A stretch of DNA of 64,000 nt from Pectobacterium carotovorum (lineage in GTDB: Bacteria; Pseudomonadota; Gammaproteobacteria; Enterobacterales; Enterobacteriaceae): positions 2,232,001 to 2,296,000 of the forward strand of contig CP066552.1 in the NCBI GenBank assembly GCA_016415585.1. Direction: 5' to 3'. The notes beneath the pieces are model-generated. The model had not been told where the DNA came from, ran no database searches, and worked only from the letters and a program-made list of their open reading frames with translations. Below, in pieces: positions 1-9,260 of this stretch (positions are counted from its first letter, which is position 1; each line of letters starts with the position of its first letter). A program made the position numbers and the translations under genes.

Positions 1-53
1 TGAGAGTGAAGTTGCTGTTTTAGCTGTGCAAGCAGCGGATTATCTTGAAACAT
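1..53 (-). CDS. rnb: Exoribonuclease II, first 17 codons (partial)
   Basis: Reading the minus strand from the ATG at 53 gives MFQDNPLLAQLKQQLHS, identical as far as I recall to the start of E. coli RNase II, a processive 3'-to-5' RNA hydrolase that degrades mRNA. Only the N-terminal tip is present; the rest lies beyond the left edge. The 54-289 gap between it and the next gene should hold the rnb promoter. It also has a 9-bp inverted repeat (CTGCCGTGC at 215-223 and its complement at 241-249) without a U tract. Confidence 0.85.
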   Translation of the reverse strand, partial: MFQDNPLLAQLKQQLHS

Positions 54-289
54 AGCGTCCAGAAATACGGTTGTGAGTAGCCCAATTAGCAGTTCACAGT
101 TTTACTCGAATCGGGTGCTGGCGGCAAGAATAATCGGGGGTGACGTAGGCGCAGGTCGGTAGCAGAAGCGCGGATAAATCTGAGTAAAGTCAACGCTGAT
201 TCGAATTTATCCACCTGCCGTGCACGCGATTGATCTCACAGCACGGCAGAGTAGTTGATGTGATGAATTGCCGCCTAGTGGACAGATTC

Positions 290-2602
290 TTAAGCGATAC
301 GCAGCAGAGACTCGGCTTGCGTACTACGACGAACGCTAACCGGCACGGATTTAGAGGTCGGCGTGTGCGTTTCATCCCCAAAGCTGGACAGCGGCACCAG
401 CGGGTTGGTTTCGGGATAATAGGCGGCCAGATTACCGCGCGGAATCGCGTAGCTCACCAGCTTGAAGCCGTTGACGATGCGGGTAATGCCGTCGTTCCAC
501 AGCGTTTCGATATCGACCCTATCGCCGTCTTCCAGCCCCAGCGCGCTGATGTCATCCGGGTGCATGAATAGCACTTCCCGCTGACCATAGACGCCGCGAT
601 AGCGGTCATCCAGACCATAAATCGTGGTGTTGTACTGATCGTGTGAACGTAGGGTTTGCAGGGTAAAAGGCACGTCGCTGCCTTGTAGCTGCGGAAACAG
701 CGTGTCGGGCAGCGCGGCATGGCTGAATTGCGCTTTCCCGTTGGGCGTATTGAAGTGCAGTTCAGCGGCAGCGTTACCGAGATAGAATCCGCCCGGCAGG
801 TCGCAGTTGGCATTGAAATCCGTAAATCCGGGAAGGGTGGCGGCGATATGGTCGCGGATACGTGAGTAATCGTCCGCCAGCGCCAACCAGTCGAGCTTTT
901 CATGACCGAGTACCGCATTGGCAATCCCTGCAACAATCGCTGTTTCCGAGCGCTGCAATGGCGAAAGCGGCTGACCGACGCCCTGTGACGCGTGCACCAT
1001 GCTGAAGGAGTCTTCGACGGTAATAAACTGCGCACCGCTAGCCTGCATATCGAGATCGGTACGGCCGAGCGTCGGCAGAATCAATGCATCGACTTTGCCA
1101 GTAATCAGATGGCTGCGGTTGAGCTTGGTACTGATGTGTACGGTCAGATCGCAGCGGCTGAGCGCTTCTTCGGTACGGGCCGAATCGGGTGCAGCGGCGG
1201 CGAGGTTACCGCCCAGCGCGATCAGCACTTTTATCTCGTCGCGCAGCATCGCTTCCAGCGCTTCTACCGTGTTGTGACCTGCGGCATAAGGCGGCGTGAA
1301 GTCATAATGTTCAGCCAGACGATCGAGGAAGGCGGCCGTCGGTTTCTCGTCGATCCCCATGGTACGGTTGCCCTGCACATTACTATGGCCGCGTACTGGA
1401 CACAGCCCCGCACCCGGTTTTCCCAATTGCCCGAACAGCAGTTGCAGGTTCACGATTTCCCGCACGGTGGCGACAGAGTGTTTGTGCTGGGTAATCCCCA
1501 TCGCCCAGGTGCAAATTACACGCGGCGACTGCTGATAAATCGCTGCGACATAGCGCAATTGAGCTTCGCTCAGGCCGGACTGCTGTTCAATTTTCTGCCA
1601 GCTTGTGGCATCAACCACAGTAAGGTAGTCGTCCACCTGCTGGGTATGCGTGGACAGGAAATCCTGATCGAATAAACCGGCGTCCCCGGCAGACAGGCGC
1701 TGGCGATGCGTTTCCAGCAGGGCTTTTACCATCCCGCGCACGGCAGCCATATCGCCACCCAGATTGGGTTGCAGGTAGGTTTCGCTAATGGTGCCAGACA
1801 GCGGCGTGAGCAACTCCAGTGGATTCTGCGGATTGGCAAAACGCTCCAGACCGCGCTCGCGTAGCGTATTAAACGAGACGACGTGCGCGCCGCGATCGGC
1901 GGCGTGGCGTAGGCTATGCAGCATACGCGGGTGATTGGTGCCGGGGTTCTGTCCGAAGACGAAAATTGCGTCAGCGTGTTCGAAATCATCCAGCCGGATC
2001 GTGCCTTTACCCACGCCGATACTCTGTTTCAGACCGATTCCGCTAGCTTCATGGCACATGTTCGAGCAGTCAGGGAAATTGTTGGTGCCCAGCATGCGAC
2101 CAAAAAGCTGATACAGATAAGAGGCTTCATTGCTGGCACGCCCAGACGTATAAAGTTCCACCTGATTAGGGTGTGCCATGTTACCGATATGGTGAGCGAT
2201 CAGCGCAAACGCCGCGTCCCAACTGATAGGGACATAGCGATCGCTGGCACGGTCGTAGCGCATCGGGTGGGTTAAGCGGCCCTGATACTCAAGGAAATAG
2301 TTACTTTGCTGACGTAGCGTCGTGACGCTGTGAGCGGCGAAAAAATCCAGATCGACCGCTTTGCGCGTTGCCTCCCAACTGACCGCTTTCGCGCCGTTTT
2401 CACAGAAACTGAACGTGCTGCTGTTGTCATCACCCCAGGCACAGCCGGGGCAGTCAAATCCTTTCGATTTATTGACCCTCAACAAGTTTCGGATATTTTT
2501 CAGCGCTTGCTTGCTGTCGAGAACAAAACGCGTGGTGGCTTCCAACGAGCCCCAGCCGCCAGCCGCATTGCGGTATGGCTTGATGGATGGTTTGAATTTC
2601 AT
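290..2602 (-). CDS. YdeP-like molybdopterin oxidoreductase (formate dehydrogenase alpha-like)
   Basis: This 770-residue protein belongs to the FdhF/YdeP branch of bis-MGD molybdoenzymes. Near the N-terminus a CPGC motif followed by a third cysteine (FSFCENG) suggests an iron-sulfur cluster site, but only three cysteines are evident where formate dehydrogenases use four. The cysteine in SNMCHEASG sits where the Mo-ligating Cys or Sec lies in formate dehydrogenases. A C-terminal molybdopterin-dinucleotide-binding domain follows (SHDQYNTTIYG region). No Tat signal is seen, so a cytoplasmic enzyme is expected. E. coli YdeP (about 760 residues) has been linked to acid resistance, but its substrate is unknown. 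A LysR gene is divergent, 184 bp away. Family assignment is confident; substrate unknown. Confidence 0.88.
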   Translation of the reverse strand: MKFKPSIKPYRNAAGGWGSLEATTRFVLDSKQALKNIRNLLRVNKSKGFDCPGCAWGDDNSSTFSFCENGAKAVSWEATRKAVDLDFFAAHSVTTLRQQSNYFLEYQGRLTHPMRYDRASDRYVPISWDAAFALIAHHIGNMAHPNQVELYTSGRASNEASYLYQLFGRMLGTNNFPDCSNMCHEASGIGLKQSIGVGKGTIRLDDFEHADAIFVFGQNPGTNHPRMLHSLRHAADRGAHVVSFNTLRERGLERFANPQNPLELLTPLSGTISETYLQPNLGGDMAAVRGMVKALLETHRQRLSAGDAGLFDQDFLSTHTQQVDDYLTVVDATSWQKIEQQSGLSEAQLRYVAAIYQQSPRVICTWAMGITQHKHSVATVREIVNLQLLFGQLGKPGAGLCPVRGHSNVQGNRTMGIDEKPTAAFLDRLAEHYDFTPPYAAGHNTVEALEAMLRDEIKVLIALGGNLAAAAPDSARTEEALSRCDLTVHISTKLNRSHLITGKVDALILPTLGRTDLDMQASGAQFITVEDSFSMVHASQGVGQPLSPLQRSETAIVAGIANAVLGHEKLDWLALADDYSRIRDHIAATLPGFTDFNANCDLPGGFYLGNAAAELHFNTPNGKAQFSHAALPDTLFPQLQGSDVPFTLQTLRSHDQYNTTIYGLDDRYRGVYGQREVLFMHPDDISALGLEDGDRVDIETLWNDGITRIVNGFKLVSYAIPRGNLAAYYPETNPLVPLSSFGDETHTPTSKSVPVSVRRSTQAESLLRIA

Positions 2603-2786
2603 ATACGTTCCGCAGGTGATAATGTTTTTTTTATGTGAACAAGATTTTAAATATTTGCTCTTAAGGGAAGTTTAGGTGCCGCCAGCGATCGCGTCTAATC
2701 AAATGCGGCTATGGTGGGATAGAGGCGGTTTATCGATGGTATACTCGGGACTTACCCACTACTGTGTCTGACGATCGAGCCTGACG

Positions 2787-3683
2787 ATGGATATTAAGCA
2801 ACTGCAATACCTGTGCAATCTGGAGAAAGAGCGCCATTTTGGCCGGGCAGCGGAAGCCAGTTTTGTCAGTCAGCCCACGCTCTCCATGCGGTTGAAAAAT
2901 CTGGAGCGAGAGCTGGATCTGGCGTTAATCAATCGGGGTAACAATTTTGAAGGCTTTACCGCCGAAGGTGAGCGCGTGCTGGCTTGGGCGCGGGAAATCG
3001 TCTCGGTTTATCAGGGACTGAAGCTGGAAGTCGCGTCGCTGAAACGTGGCGTGAGCGGCGTATTGCGCATCGGCACAGTGCCGCAAAGCAGTATCGCGCT
3101 GTCGAGCCTGCTGGCGGCGGTGAACAAGGTTTACCCGCAGCTGGATTTTCAGATCTCGCTGTTCAGTGCGGATCAACTGCTGGAAGCGTTAAATGCGCAT
3201 TCGGTGGATGTCGGCATTGGCTTTTTTGAATTCTCTACGCTACAGGAACTGCACTTTCAGGCGTCGCCGCTGAAGGAGCAGGGCGTTGATCTCTTGTTCC
3301 ATCCGCACTATTTCCCACAGCTGGTGGGAGAGACGCCGCTGCCTCTCGATGCGCTTTCTGAGGTTCCGCTCTGTCTGGCGGAGGCCAGCCGCTATTTCCG
3401 TCGCTATCTCGATAGCCATTTCCGCGAAATGGGGGTTTCGCCGTGGGTTAAGGTGGAAAGCGCTTCCGTCCTGCAACTGATCCAAAGCACCTATGTCGGG
3501 CTTGGGTGCGGCATTGTGCCTCACGGCAGCCTGATCCCAGACATGACGCCCGCGTTAAAATTGCGACCGCTGCTGTTTCCGCCAATGCGCCGCCGCGCTG
3601 CCGTCGTTGTTGCACAAGCTGGCCGAGCAACGCCGCTGGCGCAGAACTTCTTTGATGCGGCGCAGGCGTGGTTGCAGGCTTAG
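2787..3683 (+). CDS. LysR-family transcriptional regulator
   Basis: A 298-residue LysR-type regulator. The N-terminal winged helix-turn-helix (about residues 1-60, including HFGRAAEASFVSQPTLSMRL) is typical, followed by a linker helix and a periplasmic-binding-protein-like effector domain. It is divergent from the YdeP-like oxidoreductase with a 184-bp shared upstream region, the usual arrangement for a LysR protein controlling its neighbour, so it probably regulates that gene (inference). Its stop codon TAG at 3681-3683 lies in the left arm of an inverted-repeat element, so the C-terminus may have been redefined by that insertion. Confidence 0.9.
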   Translation: MDIKQLQYLCNLEKERHFGRAAEASFVSQPTLSMRLKNLERELDLALINRGNNFEGFTAEGERVLAWAREIVSVYQGLKLEVASLKRGVSGVLRIGTVPQSSIALSSLLAAVNKVYPQLDFQISLFSADQLLEALNAHSVDVGIGFFEFSTLQELHFQASPLKEQGVDLLFHPHYFPQLVGETPLPLDALSEVPLCLAEASRYFRRYLDSHFREMGVSPWVKVESASVLQLIQSTYVGLGCGIVPHGSLIPDMTPALKLRPLLFPPMRRRAAVVVAQAGRATPLAQNFFDAAQAWLQA

Positions 3684-3828
3684 AACCTATCCCATTAGGG
3701 CTATTTCATTTGCCATTTTGAACCTGGGCAGTGCTCGAAATCCTCACGTACTACGTGTACGCTCCGGTTTCTGCGCGCTGTCCGCGTCCAAACTGACTGC
3801 ACCAATAACGCCTACTGGGATAGGTTCT
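3682..3828. repeat. 147-bp inverted-repeat (MITE/ERIC-like) element
   Basis: Perfect 13-bp terminal inverted repeats, AGAACCTATCCCA at 3682-3694 and its complement at 3816-3828, bound a non-coding interior with a central near-palindrome (CACGTACTACGTGTACG). I recall similar intergenic sequences in many copies in Pectobacterium and Dickeya genomes, but only one copy is in this window. The element sits between two convergent genes; the stop codon of each overlaps one of its ends. The palindromic transcript may also act as a terminator. Confidence 0.75.
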
Positions 3829-4898
3829 TAGTCGTAAAGGCTTTCGTCCTGTACCGGTACAACCGATTTACTGGCGCGCAGTCGCCTGACAGACTGGTGA
3901 ACCACCAGCGTACCGTTTAGTAGCAGGTTGCCAACCGGGGCTTCGGGGCGGATTAGACGATATTGCAGCAGCCTTATCGCCTCTTCGCCCAGCGCCTCAC
4001 GCGGCACATGTACCGACGTGAGCGGCACGTCGTGAATAGCCGAGAGGTTGAATCCATCCATGCTCATCACCGAGACGTCCTGCGGTACGCGTAATCCCGC
4101 CTTATGCAGCGCATTCACCACCCCAACCGCGATGAAATCACCGCCTGCCAAAATCGCCGTAGGCCATTTATCTCGCGGGCAGCGGGCTAAAAAGGCCGTC
4201 ATCGCCTGTTCTGCGTCTGCCGCGCTGAAATTATCCAGCGCCAGCAAGTTGTTCTCGCTAGAAAACGGCAGATTATGGTGCTGATAGGCATCCCGAATCC
4301 CATCCAGACGCAGCTCCATCGTGTAGCGACGCAGGCACAGCAGCGTCAATACGTTATGGTGACCTTGTTCAAAGAGATAGTGGGCGGAGAACTCGCCAAT
4401 CAGCCGGTGTGCGGGGGCCACACCCGGTAAGCGCATCTTGCGGTCAATGCAGTTAATCAATATGCAGGGCTTACCGCTGTCCGCTGCCAGCGCATGAATA
4501 TAGGGATCGTCGATGCCGATCAGCAGCGCCGCTTCCGTGGCCGGATCGTGCATTTTGTCTAAAAATAGCGCCGCATCGCTGTCATTTTCCTCCAGCCCGC
4601 AGTAGCGCACCCGTACATCGTGTGGCTTCAGGGCATCAATGATGCTCTGTACCACCTTGTGATAGAAGATGTCGGACCGAATATCAAACGCGCGCGGCGG
4701 GGCGAAAATAGTGAGTCCATTCAAGAGCAGGCGGCCGTTGGCGAGATCGGCCAGTACGCCGCACTGGCGGGCGCAGTTGAGAATGTCCGCTTTTGCCTGC
4801 TCGCTGGTATTGGACTGACCAGACAACACGCGTGAGACTGTACTGATCGAGTAGCCCGTCCGCTGCGCAATTTCGCGTATCTTCAGGTTTCCTTTCAT
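3828..4898 (-). CDS. LacI-family transcriptional repressor
   Basis: A 356-residue LacI/GalR regulator. The N-terminal helix-turn-helix reads KIREIAQRTGYSISTVSRVL; a periplasmic-binding-like sugar sensor domain follows (about residues 60-335), with the typical segments AILAGGDFIAVGVV and VSVMSMDGF. It is divergent from an MFS transporter and GH31 glycosidase operon and is probably its local substrate-responsive repressor. The last codon lies in the right arm of the 3682-3828 repeat element, so the native C-terminus may have been slightly altered. Confidence 0.9.
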   Translation of the reverse strand: MKGNLKIREIAQRTGYSISTVSRVLSGQSNTSEQAKADILNCARQCGVLADLANGRLLLNGLTIFAPPRAFDIRSDIFYHKVVQSIIDALKPHDVRVRYCGLEENDSDAALFLDKMHDPATEAALLIGIDDPYIHALAADSGKPCILINCIDRKMRLPGVAPAHRLIGEFSAHYLFEQGHHNVLTLLCLRRYTMELRLDGIRDAYQHHNLPFSSENNLLALDNFSAADAEQAMTAFLARCPRDKWPTAILAGGDFIAVGVVNALHKAGLRVPQDVSVMSMDGFNLSAIHDVPLTSVHVPREALGEEAIRLLQYRLIRPEAPVGNLLLNGTLVVHQSVRRLRASKSVVPVQDESLYD

Positions 4899-5002
4899 TT
4901 TGTGATCCCGTTCACTTTCGAAAATGACAAAATTTTCATTGTTATCTATTACCTATTTTCAGGCGCTATAGACCGTTTTTTGTCTTGATTTTGACCATAA
5001 CA

Positions 5003-5138
5003 TGAAAATGTTTTCAAAAAAGTGAGTGTTTCACGATTTTCAATTGTTCTACTCTCATTTTGGTAAACCAATTTCAATGATTAGATGCAATAAAAAAGGA
5101 TTTAACTCAATAAATACAATGATATGAAAATGGTTTGA
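5003..5138. promoter_or_regulatory. Candidate LacI-type operators in the divergent promoter region
   Basis: The 320-bp AT-rich gap (4899-5218) between the LacI gene and the MFS gene holds a near-palindrome TGAAAATGTTTTCA at 5003-5016 and a 12/14 match TGAAAATGGTTTGA at 5125-5138. A weaker third copy in the opposite orientation (AAACCAATTTCA) lies near 5065-5078. Repeated 14-mers around a divergent promoter are what a LacI-family repressor would use, but the assignment is inference. Confidence 0.4.
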
Positions 5139-5218
5139 TTACTCGATAGGCTATAAATACAAAAATGCCGCCGAGATATCAGACCAATGTAACCCTACTT
5201 TCCTGTAAAGGAGTCACC

Positions 5219-6529
5219 ATGAGTTTCGACATCAATTCGTCCTCCATCGCTACCAAAGGTAAACGGACATTCAGAAATCTGCGCTGGTGGGTGCTGAGCC
5301 TGTTCCTGCTCGGCGTTACCGTGAATTACATCACCCGTAATTCGCTGGGTATTCTGGCACCAGAACTGAAAACCAGCATGGGCATCACCACCGAGCAATA
5401 TTCCTGGATCGTCGGTGCATTCCAGCTGGCGTATACCATTTTTCAGCCGATTTGCGGCTGGCTGATCGATGCTATCGGTCTGAAAATGGGCTTTATGATC
5501 TGCGCGGTGATCTGGGCGCTGATGTGCATCTTCCACGCGGGCGCGGGAAGCTGGCTGCACCTGGCGATCTTGCGCTTCTTTATGGGCGCGTCCGAAGCGG
5601 CAGCGACACCGGCGAATGCCAAAACGCTGGGCGAGTGGTTCCCTAAAAAGGAGCGACCGATTGCGGCAGGTTGGGCCGGTGTTGGCTTTTCCATCGGTGC
5701 GATGCTGGCACCGCCGATTATCGTTGTGGCGCACGCCTATCTGGGCTGGCAAGGCGCGTTTATGTTCACCGGTGGATTGGCGCTGCTGTGGGTGGCGCTG
5801 TGGTGGCTGTTCTATCACAACCCCGAAGATCACCCGAATTTAAGCCGCGAGGAACTGGATTTTATCCGTCAGGACAACGAGGCGCCTCCGGTCAAACTGC
5901 CTTTCTTCACCGCGCTGAAAACCGTCTCAAAAAACAAACGCTTTTACGGTATCGCGATTCCAGCATTTATGGCGGAGCCCGCGTGGGCCGTGCTCAGTTT
6001 TTGGGTGCCGCTCTATCTGGCGAATGAACGCGGTATGGATCTGAAACAAATCGCGATGTTCGCGTGGCTACCGTTTCTTGCCGCCGATCTCGGCAGCATC
6101 GCCAGCGGCTACCTCACCCGGCTCTACGTTCGCTGGTTCGGCTGCTCGCGCGTTAACTCGATTGTGGCGAGTTCGGTCACGGGTGCGTTTCTGATGCTAT
6201 CGCTGGCGCTGGTTGCCGTCAGTAAAGATCCGTGGGTGGCGATTCTACTGATTTCCATCGGTGGATTTGGCCATCAGGTGATTTCCTGCATGTTGAGCGC
6301 ACTGGTGGTGGAATCGTTCGATAAAGGGCAGATGGCAACGGTGAACGGGATGCGTGGTTCATTTGCCTGGATTGCCAGCTTCCTGTTCTCGCTGTTGATT
6401 GGCGTCACCGCCGACAAAATCGGGTTCAACCCGCTGTTTGTCGCGATGGGGTTCTTCGATCTGATCGGTGCCATCTTCCTGATCGCATTTATTGCTGAAC
6501 GTCGTGGGAAAACGCGGTCGCAGGCATAA
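5219..6529 (+). CDS. MFS transporter, anion:cation symporter (hexuronate-type) family
   Basis: A 436-residue, 12-helix major facilitator resembling ExuT/GudP transporters (LLGVTVNYITRNSLGILAP in helix 1). The ATG at 5219 is chosen over an in-frame ATG at 5165 because it follows AAAGGAG at the right spacing and the residues before it do not resemble the family. The GH31 gene follows after 33 bp, so the pair is likely one operon under the divergent LacI regulator. The cargo is probably a sugar acid or a glycoside cleaved by the glycosidase; the exact substrate cannot be read from sequence. Confidence 0.88.
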   Translation: MSFDINSSSIATKGKRTFRNLRWWVLSLFLLGVTVNYITRNSLGILAPELKTSMGITTEQYSWIVGAFQLAYTIFQPICGWLIDAIGLKMGFMICAVIWALMCIFHAGAGSWLHLAILRFFMGASEAAATPANAKTLGEWFPKKERPIAAGWAGVGFSIGAMLAPPIIVVAHAYLGWQGAFMFTGGLALLWVALWWLFYHNPEDHPNLSREELDFIRQDNEAPPVKLPFFTALKTVSKNKRFYGIAIPAFMAEPAWAVLSFWVPLYLANERGMDLKQIAMFAWLPFLAADLGSIASGYLTRLYVRWFGCSRVNSIVASSVTGAFLMLSLALVAVSKDPWVAILLISIGGFGHQVISCMLSALVVESFDKGQMATVNGMRGSFAWIASFLFSLLIGVTADKIGFNPLFVAMGFFDLIGAIFLIAFIAERRGKTRSQA

Positions 6530-6562
6530 CGCGCATTTATTTTTTCCTGAAAAGGACGCTGT

Positions 6563-8929
6563 ATGAAAACGTTGAAAAATTGGGTGTTCCGCCATCAGAG
6601 CGCCGACCATGTTGAACTGTTGGTGGACGACAAACATGTGTTTCGCCTGTATGTGCTGGAACCGATGTTGGCCCGCGTGCTGGTTAAACAGCATGGCGAA
6701 CTGAAGCTCAATCGCACCTGGAGCATCGCGCCGCAGCAGGATGTCCCCTGGCAGGGGCGCAGCCGCGAAAGTAGTGACGGTTTCAGCCTGCCGGGATTCT
6801 CACTGGAACAGTTGGACGATGCGCTGCGTATCAGCACCGCGCGGATGCGTATTACGATTCATCAACCGCTGTGGCTGGCGTGGGAATATTGCGATGAACA
6901 GGGCGAATGGCAGCCGTTTGCCGCCGATCGCCCCACCAGCGCCTATCTGCTCAACCCACACGGTGATGACGTTGCGCACTATCAGCGCCGTTTCCCGACT
7001 GAGCGCTATTACGGGCTGGGTGAAAAAGCGGGCAACCTTGAACGTACCGGACGCCGGTTTGAGTTCCGCAATCTGGACGCGATGGGCTACAACGCGGCGA
7101 GCACCGATCCGCTGTATAAGCATGTTCCCTTTACCATTACTCGGCGCGACGATGTCAGCTTCGGCCTGTTTTACGATAACCTGAGCACGACCTGGCTCGA
7201 TCTCGGCAATGAAATCGATAATTACCATCTGGCTTATCGGCGCTATCAGGCGGAGGCGGGCGATCTCGATTATTACCTGTTCATCGGGCCGCGGGTGTTG
7301 GATGTCACGAAAGCGTTCGTTCGGCTGACGGGGAAAACGCTCTTCGGGCCTAAATGGAGTCTGGGCTACAGCGGTTCCACCATGCATTACACCGATGCGC
7401 CCGATGCGCAGCAGCAGCTGATGAAATTTATCGCGCTGTGCCGAGAACATCATATCCCGTGTGATTCGTTCCAACTCTCGTCGGGCTACACGTCGATCAA
7501 CAATAAGCGCTATGTATTTAACTGGAACTACGACAAAGTCCCCCAGCCGGAGGTGATGTCGCAGGCTTTCCACGAGGCGGGCCTCAAACTGGCGGCCAAT
7601 ATCAAACCCTGTTTACTGCAAGATCACCCGAAATACGACGAGGTGTCGGCGCAGGGGCTGTTTATCCGTGATTCTGAATCCGATGTACCAGAACGTTCCA
7701 GCTTTTGGGACGATGAAGGTTCGCACCTTGATTTCACCAATCCGGCAACGGTGGCATGGTGGCAGGAGAACGTCACCCGGCAGTTGCTGGATAAAGGGAT
7801 TGATTCGACATGGAATGACAATAACGAGTATGAAGTCTGGGATGGTGAAGCCCGCTGCCACGGATTCGGCGAAACGATGGCGATCAAACACATTCGCCCG
7901 CTGATGCCGCTGTTGATGATGCGCGCTTCGCTGGAGGCGCAGCAGCGCTTTGCCCCGACGCTGCGGCCTTATCTGATCTCTCGTTCCGGCTGTGCGGGAA
8001 TGCAGCGCTATGTGCAGACCTGGAGCGGTGATAACCGCACCAACTGGCAGACGCTGCGTTACAACACGCGGATGGGAATCGGGATGAGCCTGTCCGGCCT
8101 GTTTAATGTCGGGCACGACGTCGGCGGATTTTCGGGCGACAAACCGGATGCCGAACTTTTTGTGCGCTGGGTTCAGAACGGCGTGATGCACCCGCGTTTC
8201 ACCATTCACTCCTGGAATGACGACCAGACGGTAAATGAACCGTGGATGTATCCTGCGGTAACGCCCGCGATACGCAGTGCCATTGCGCTGCGCTACCGTC
8301 TACTGCCGTATTTTTATACCTTGCTGTGGCAGGCCAGCGCGGACGATGAACTGATGCTGCGCCCGACGTTCCTCGACCACGAGCATGACAGCGCGACGCT
8401 GGAAGAAACCGACGATTTCATGCTGGGGCGAGACATTCTGGTCGCCAGCGTGGTCGAGCAAGGGCAGCGCCAGCGTGAGGTGTACCTGCCTGCGAACACA
8501 TCGGGCTGGTACGATTTTTATTCCGGCCAATGGTTCAGCGGTGGACAGACGATCGTGCTGGATGCGCCGTTGGAACGTCTCCCGCTGTTGGTCAGAGCGG
8601 GCGCAATGATTCCGTTGTCGGGGCGAACGGCGCACGTCAGCCCGCATGAAGACGATCAGCGTGAATTCCTGCTCTTTCCGCCTGTCGCTGGCGGTACAGA
8701 TCGCGGGCTGCTGTTTGAAGATGATGGTGAGACGTGGCAATGGCGTGAAGGAAACGCGCTGTGGCTACGCTGGGAAATCCGTGCGGATAGCCAGCGCATT
8801 GACGTGACGTTCACATCGGAAGGGCGATATCAGCCCGCCTGGCGGCACGCGACGCTGCGCCTGCCAGCGGGCGAGCAGCGCCAGCTGTACATTAACGGTG
8901 TCCGCACGACGACCTATCAACACCAATAG
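6563..8929 (+). CDS. Glycoside hydrolase family 31 (alpha-glucosidase/xylosidase-like)
   Basis: A 788-residue cytoplasmic GH31 enzyme without a signal peptide. The catalytic TIM barrel holds the nucleophile motif WNDNNE (Asp419) and the acid/base motif WSGDNRTNW (Asp490), followed by VGHDVGGFSG. An N-terminal beta-sandwich and C-terminal beta domains flank the barrel, as in YicI and related alpha-glycosidases. It should hydrolyse an alpha-linked sugar imported by the upstream MFS transporter. RBS AAAAGGA precedes the ATG. The NDNNE variant of the usual NDMNE is retained in many GH31 proteins. Substrate specificity is unassigned. Confidence 0.9.
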   Translation: MKTLKNWVFRHQSADHVELLVDDKHVFRLYVLEPMLARVLVKQHGELKLNRTWSIAPQQDVPWQGRSRESSDGFSLPGFSLEQLDDALRISTARMRITIHQPLWLAWEYCDEQGEWQPFAADRPTSAYLLNPHGDDVAHYQRRFPTERYYGLGEKAGNLERTGRRFEFRNLDAMGYNAASTDPLYKHVPFTITRRDDVSFGLFYDNLSTTWLDLGNEIDNYHLAYRRYQAEAGDLDYYLFIGPRVLDVTKAFVRLTGKTLFGPKWSLGYSGSTMHYTDAPDAQQQLMKFIALCREHHIPCDSFQLSSGYTSINNKRYVFNWNYDKVPQPEVMSQAFHEAGLKLAANIKPCLLQDHPKYDEVSAQGLFIRDSESDVPERSSFWDDEGSHLDFTNPATVAWWQENVTRQLLDKGIDSTWNDNNEYEVWDGEARCHGFGETMAIKHIRPLMPLLMMRASLEAQQRFAPTLRPYLISRSGCAGMQRYVQTWSGDNRTNWQTLRYNTRMGIGMSLSGLFNVGHDVGGFSGDKPDAELFVRWVQNGVMHPRFTIHSWNDDQTVNEPWMYPAVTPAIRSAIALRYRLLPYFYTLLWQASADDELMLRPTFLDHEHDSATLEETDDFMLGRDILVASVVEQGQRQREVYLPANTSGWYDFYSGQWFSGGQTIVLDAPLERLPLLVRAGAMIPLSGRTAHVSPHEDDQREFLLFPPVAGGTDRGLLFEDDGETWQWREGNALWLRWEIRADSQRIDVTFTSEGRYQPAWRHATLRLPAGEQRQLYINGVRTTTYQHQ

Positions 8930-8950
8930 TTATCCTATTTCTTCCTGTAG

Positions 8951-8982
8951 CGCCTCGGTCTTATTGCTGAGGCGTTTTTTTT
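8951..8982 (+). terminator. Rho-independent terminator after GH31 gene
   Basis: Stem CGCCTC (8951-8956) pairs with GAGGCG (8969-8974), followed by eight T residues. It ends the MFS-GH31 operon. Confidence 0.85.
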
Positions 8983-9260
8983 GTTATGCAGAATATAAAT
9001 AATATCCGATTGGTTATTTTAAGGATAAGAAGATGTTAATGAAGTGAATGGAATATTAAATATAAAAAAGAGTTGTGCCAATACCCTTAATAAAAGCGGA
9101 TCTACAAAATAGTTTAAATACTAAGAAAACATTTTATAACATCAAAAAAAATAGATACTTGGTAAGTAATAAGTTCGCAAATTATCAGCCAGAAGAATTA
9201 ATGATTAAAAGAAAACATGGCCTTTTCGAACAAGATTTTATTTTAAGTGGAGTATTCATT

